Shown piece by piece: positions 60,418 through 64,000 of a DNA stretch of 64,000 nucleotides; the first letter of the stretch is position 1, and each line of letters begins with the position of its first letter. Source of the DNA: Ottowia massiliensis (GTDB lineage Bacteria > Pseudomonadota > Gammaproteobacteria > Burkholderiales > Burkholderiaceae_C). Below the pieces are notes generated by a model. That model did not search any database. It worked only from the letters and a program-made list of their open reading frames with translations, and was not told the DNA's origin. The stretch spans positions 372,001-436,000 of the forward strand of contig NZ_LT964854.1 in assembly GCF_900240305.1 (NCBI RefSeq), in the 5' to 3' direction. Made by a program: the position numbers and the translations under genes.

Positions 60418-62079
60418 TTACTTCAGCGCCTTGTAGCGCATGCGGTGCGGGCGGGCGCCTTCTTCGCCCAGGCGCTTGATCTTGTCGGCTTCGTATTCCT
60501 GGTAGTTGCCGTCGAAAAACACCCATTGGCTGTCGCCTTCGGCGGCGAGGATGTGGGTGCAGATGCGGTCGAGAAACCAGCGGTCGTGGCTGATGACCAT
60601 GACGCTGCCGGCAAATTCGAGCAGCGCGTCTTCCAGCGCGCGCAAGGTTTCCACGTCCAGGTCGTTGCTGGGTTCGTCCAGCAGCAGCACGTTGCCGCCT
60701 TGCATGAGGGTTTTGGCCAGGTGCAGGCGGCCGCGTTCGCCGCCAGAGAGCATGCCCACTTTCTTTTGCTGGTCTTGCCCGTTGAAGTTGAAGCGCCCGC
60801 AGTAGGCGCGGCTGGGCATCTGGAATTTGCCGACGGTGATGATGTCCAGCCCGCCAGAGATGTCTTCCCACACGGTTTTGTCATTGGCCAGATCGTCGCG
60901 GCTTTGATCGACGAAGGCCATCTTCACGGTTTTGCCCAGCGTGACTTCACCGGCGTCGGGCTGCTCCTTGCCCGCGATGAGCTTGAAGAGCGTGGACTTG
61001 CCCGCGCCATTGGGGCCGATGATGCCGACGATGGCCCCGGCGGGCACCTTGAAGCTCAGGTTGTCGATCAGCAGACGGTCGCCAAAGCTTTTGCTGACGC
61101 CTTTGAACTCGATGACTTCAGCGCCCAGGCGCTCGGCCACGGGGATGAAGATTTCCTGCGTTTCATTGCGCTTTTGGTATTCGTAGTCGCTCAGCTCCTC
61201 GAAGCGGGCCAGGCGCGCCTTGCTCTTGGCCTGGCGGCCCTTGGGGTTTTGGCGCGCCCACTCCAGCTCTTTCTTGATGGCTTTGGCGCGGGCGTCTTCG
61301 CTTTTTTGCTCCTGCTTCAAGCGCGCCTCTTTTTGCTCCAGCCAGCTGGAGTAGTTGCCCTTGTAGGGAATGCCGTGGCCACGGTCCAGCTCCAGAATCC
61401 ATTCGGCGGCGTTGTCAAGAAAGTAGCGGTCGTGCGTGATGGCCACCACGGTGCCGGGAAAGCGTTGCAGGAAGATTTCCAGCCACTGCACGCTTTCGGC
61501 GTCCAGGTGGTTGGTCGGCTCGTCCAGCAGCAGCATGTCGGGCTTGCTCAAGAGCAGCTTGCACAGCGCCACGCGGCGCTTTTCGCCGCCCGAGAGGTTC
61601 TTGATGACGGCGTCCCACGGCGGCAGGCGCAGCGCATCGGCGGCGATTTCAAGCTGGTGCTCGCTGTCGGTGCCAGCGGCGGCAATGAGGGCTTCCAGCC
61701 GGCCTTGCTCTTCGCTCAAGGCGTCGAAGTCGGCGTCCGGCTCGGCATAGGCGGCGTAGATTTCTTCCAGCCGCGCGCGCGCATCGTTCACCTCTTTCAT
61801 GGCCTCTTCCACCGCCTGGCGTACGGTGTGTTCGGGGTTGAGCTGGGGTTCCTGCGGCAGGTAGCCAATGTCCAGCCCCGGCATGGGCAGGGCTTCGCCT
61901 TCAATTTCCTTGTCGATGCCTGCCATGATTTTCAGCAAGGTGGACTTGCCCGCGCCGTTCAGGCCCAGCACGCCAATCTTGGCGCCAGGGAAAAAGCTCA
62001 GGGAAATGTCTTTCAGGATCGCGCGCTTCGGGGGCACGATCTTGCTGACGCGGTTCATGGAAAAGACGTATTGGGCCAT
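60418..62079 (-). CDS. ettA: ABC-F translation factor EttA
   Basis: EttA gates early elongation according to energy state. The 553-residue protein has two ABC domains: GLNGAGKST and GPNGAGKST Walker A, LSGGEKRRVALC and LSGGERGRLHLA signatures, DEPTNHLD and DEPSNDLD Walker B, and the P-site tRNA interaction motif region between. ATG 62079 gives the family start MAQYVFSMNRVSKIV; the longer frame is spurious. Confidence 0.95.
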   Translation of the reverse strand: MAQYVFSMNRVSKIVPPKRAILKDISLSFFPGAKIGVLGLNGAGKSTLLKIMAGIDKEIEGEALPMPGLDIGYLPQEPQLNPEHTVRQAVEEAMKEVNDARARLEEIYAAYAEPDADFDALSEEQGRLEALIAAAGTDSEHQLEIAADALRLPPWDAVIKNLSGGEKRRVALCKLLLSKPDMLLLDEPTNHLDAESVQWLEIFLQRFPGTVVAITHDRYFLDNAAEWILELDRGHGIPYKGNYSSWLEQKEARLKQEQKSEDARAKAIKKELEWARQNPKGRQAKSKARLARFEELSDYEYQKRNETQEIFIPVAERLGAEVIEFKGVSKSFGDRLLIDNLSFKVPAGAIVGIIGPNGAGKSTLFKLIAGKEQPDAGEVTLGKTVKMAFVDQSRDDLANDKTVWEDISGGLDIITVGKFQMPSRAYCGRFNFNGQDQQKKVGMLSGGERGRLHLAKTLMQGGNVLLLDEPSNDLDVETLRALEDALLEFAGSVMVISHDRWFLDRICTHILAAEGDSQWVFFDGNYQEYEADKIKRLGEEGARPHRMRYKALK

Positions 62080-62407
62080 TGGGTGGTCTGGGAAAAGCAG
62101 AAAAGAAGAAATACGCCGCCAGTGGAAAGCGCCGGCGCAAAGGGCGGCGATTATCGGCCACGCCCACCAGCGGCTGAGCCGTTGGCCTGGGCGGCGCGTG
62201 TGGAACAAAAGGGAATATTTCGCTCCTGAAGCAATAGCGCGCTTTCCATGTTCATCTAGGACCTCATGTGTTTTCAAGGCCTTGAATTAGCTCCTGTTTT
62301 TGATGAAGAACCAACACAAAGGTGCGAGAGTGTTGGCAAGACTACATACTGACACGATACGTTGCAAAGCACGAACTACCATTGCCGCCCCGTTGACGAG
62401 CCTGAGC
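62080..62407. other. Divergent region between ettA and the T3SS gene
   Basis: No gene supported. Holds the dispersed repeat copy E (62219-62304). The ettA promoter must lie in 62080-62200. Confidence 0.5.
62219..62304. repeat. Dispersed repeat copy E
   Basis: TTCGCTCCTGAAGCAATAGC at the left, CATCTAGGACCTCATG in the middle, TTAGCTCCTGTTTTTGATG at the right; same layout as copy A. Confidence 0.65.
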
Positions 62408-63256
62408 ATGAACGCTGATTCACTGACCGACCCGCCGCATGACGCTGCCGCCGCGCCAGCCGAGGATGATTCCGCCTTTCCGTCTGAATGGCTGCACTAC
62501 AGCGGCGCGACATCAAGGGGCTGGGTGCACTTGAGCATTCCTCGTGCGGCTGATGCGCCAGCAGCGCCGCCCACAGGCGAGGAGCAGGTGCTGCGCCTGG
62601 CCGAAGCCGAGGCGCTGGTTGCTTGCGTGGAAGAGTGGCTGCATGCAGGCTGGGACCCGGCGCCGGCGCAGGAAGCGCCGCCTGCGGGCGCGCTGGCGGC
62701 TGTGGTGCAGGCCCCGGCGCTCGCGCCTGCTGGTTCGCGCCTGGCGCTGATGCCCGGCCTGTTGCCAGGCGGCCAGCCGCCAGCCGCACTGCTGGCGCCG
62801 CATCTGGCCTGGAGCGCCGTAACCGGGCAGGTGCTGCTGGGCAGCGTGCCAGCCGAGGCGATACAGGCGCTGGAAGCCGGAGCGCTGGTGTGGCTGCCGG
62901 CCGCCTTTGCCAACCGCTGGGCAGTGACGCTGCATGACATGAGCCGCCATCTGCCGCCCGCCGCCGCTTGGCTTGATTTGCCTGACGCCCGCCTGGCGTT
63001 GAATGGCAGCGCCGCGCCTGGCAGCGCAACGCAAGATGAAACTGAAGGCGCCGGGCAGGCCATGCTGGAGCAGACGGTCAGCATTCCGCTGGATGTTTGG
63101 CTAGGCTGGCCGCGCCAGGGGCAGCCTGCGTTTCACTGGCCCCTGCCTGCTCCGTGGCCTGCTGAATTGCACGCCAACGGGCAGCGTCAAGCCAGCGGCG
63201 CGCTGTTGCCGCTGGGCAGCGGCTGCGGCTTGCACGTGCAGGCGCTGGAAAGCTGA
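62408..63256 (+). CDS. Type III secretion SctQ-like C-ring protein (tentative)
   Basis: The 282-residue protein is Ala/Pro-rich, without membrane segments, and lies 61 bases before sctR. Its end (QTVSIPLDVWLGWP, GALLPLGSGCGLHVQ) may be a weak SPOA domain as in SctQ. Position is the main support. The ATG at 62408 was chosen; upstream sequence is the dispersed repeat region. Confidence 0.5.
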   Translation: MNADSLTDPPHDAAAAPAEDDSAFPSEWLHYSGATSRGWVHLSIPRAADAPAAPPTGEEQVLRLAEAEALVACVEEWLHAGWDPAPAQEAPPAGALAAVVQAPALAPAGSRLALMPGLLPGGQPPAALLAPHLAWSAVTGQVLLGSVPAEAIQALEAGALVWLPAAFANRWAVTLHDMSRHLPPAAAWLDLPDARLALNGSAAPGSATQDETEGAGQAMLEQTVSIPLDVWLGWPRQGQPAFHWPLPAPWPAELHANGQRQASGALLPLGSGCGLHVQALES

Positions 63257-63317
63257 ACCCGGCTTGTTTCTTTGAACTGGTTCTTGCGCTTTTCCTGATT
63301 ACACGAAAACAAACGCT

Positions 63318-63974
63318 ATGGATCTTTCCCAGTTTTCTCCCTCTTCAGCGCTGATTACCGTCATCCTCGTGGCGCTAGCCCCGTTCGTGGGGGTGATGGT
63401 GACCTCCTTCACCAAGATCGTGGTGGTGTTGAGCCTGTTGCGCAATGCGCTGGGCCTTCAGCAGGTGCCGCCCAATGTGGTGCTCAATGGCATGGCGCTG
63501 GTGCTCACCATTTACGTGATGCTGCCTGTGGGCTTGGACGCCTATGCCCGCGTGGGCGCGCTGCCTCAGGCTGCGGGAGGCAACAGCAGCGCCAACATGA
63601 TGCAGGCCGCTGACGCCGCCAAGGAGCCGCTGCGTGACTTTCTCATCAAGCATTCCAGCCCGCGCGAGCGAGCCTTTTTTCTGCAAACAGCGCAGAAGAA
63701 CCTGCCAGCGGAGCGCGCCGCGCAGCTGACCGAGCGTGATTTCGTGATCGTGGTGCCGGCTTTCACGGTAAGCGAGTTGTCAGCGGCCTTCCAGATCGGC
63801 TTTCTCATCTTTTTGCCGTTTCTCATCGTGGATCTCATCATTGCCAACATCCTCATGGCGATGGGGATGATGATGCTTTCGCCCACGACGATTTCGCTGC
63901 CGTTCAAGCTGCTGCTGTTCGTGCTGGTCGATGGCTGGGTCAAGCTCTCGCACGGGCTGGTTCTGTCTTACTGA
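63318..63974 (+). CDS. sctR: Type III secretion export apparatus protein SctR
   Basis: The 218-residue inner-membrane protein has the SctR/FliP signature VTSFTKIVVVLSLLRNALG, QQVPPNVVLNGMALVLTIYV and FLIVDLIIANILMAMGMMML. It lacks the signal peptide and length of FliP, so the injectisome version is preferred. Part of the central export gate. Confidence 0.9.
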   Translation: MDLSQFSPSSALITVILVALAPFVGVMVTSFTKIVVVLSLLRNALGLQQVPPNVVLNGMALVLTIYVMLPVGLDAYARVGALPQAAGGNSSANMMQAADAAKEPLRDFLIKHSSPRERAFFLQTAQKNLPAERAAQLTERDFVIVVPAFTVSELSAAFQIGFLIFLPFLIVDLIIANILMAMGMMMLSPTTISLPFKLLLFVLVDGWVKLSHGLVLSY

Positions 63975-63988
63975 TGGGGAGAGGCTGC

Positions 63989-64000
63989 ATGCTGAACAGT
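63989..64000 (+). CDS. Start of a following gene, possibly sctS (only 4 codons)
   Basis: An ATG (MLNS) preceded by GGGGAGAGG begins 14 bases after sctR. Type III operons place sctS here; too little is visible to confirm. Confidence 0.35.

Noticed and set aside
60391..62229. 612-aa plus-strand frame opposite ettA
   Set aside because: Antisense of a gene with two clear ABC domains.

Overview
The window is high-GC betaproteobacterial chromosome, most likely Burkholderiales and probably Comamonadaceae. The main evidence is gene order: ispB, tRNA-Pro, pilB-pilC-pilD-coaE-zapD-yacG, then tig-clpP, gpmA-rhodanese-grxC, coaBC and ettA. A short interspersed repeat of a kind I associate with this family also occurs several times.

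Layout. 1-3216 is core chromosome: the 3' end of recQ, a WG-repeat lipoprotein, ispB and tRNA-Pro(CGG). 3218-39347 is a 36-kb integrated element in the 3' end of tRNA-Pro. It is bounded by a 53-bp direct repeat (3165-3217 and 39295-39347), and its own tyrosine integrase lies beside the right repeat. 39348-64000 is core chromosome again: type IV pilus genes, coaE-zapD-yacG, tig-clpP, hemH, hemX with a shortened hemY, an NCS2-type permease, a C-terminal processing protease, gpmA, rhodanese, grxC, small membrane proteins, coaBC, ettA, and the start of a type III secretion cluster (sctQ-like, sctR, sctS start).

The island is a mosaic of plasmid, conjugative-element and defence parts. Plasmid-like parts are an AlpA-type regulator, RepA, a candidate iteron/DnaA-box origin and ParA with ribbon-helix-helix proteins. 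The remains of a Tn4371-family conjugative element are an integrase, a DUF1016_N-RadC chimera broken by an IS5-family insertion, and at the other end trbF', a trbG'-trbI fusion and a DUF2274 gene. Between these remnants sits a complete type II CBASS anti-phage operon: HNH-SAVED Cap5, a CD-NTase, the E1/E2 protein Cap2 and the JAMM protease Cap3. A DEDDh exonuclease gene converges on it. Further right is a type I restriction-modification operon with two hsdM genes and an AlbA_2/Schlafen-type ATP-binding gene between hsdM and hsdS. After that come an XRE/nucleotidyltransferase pair with a frameshift, two divergent operons of unknown function (one with a metallophosphoesterase) and hipBA. hipBA has three matching operator-like palindromes spaced exactly 50 bp apart.

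Working together: CBASS, type I restriction and hipBA form a stacked defence/persistence cargo, with partition and replication genes alongside two integrases. The conjugation genes are too fragmentary to work.

Caution: 48056-48120 matches Illumina Nextera adapter sequence and an N lies at 48180, so the junction in front of hemH is an assembly artefact. Gene order and the hemH start there should not be trusted.
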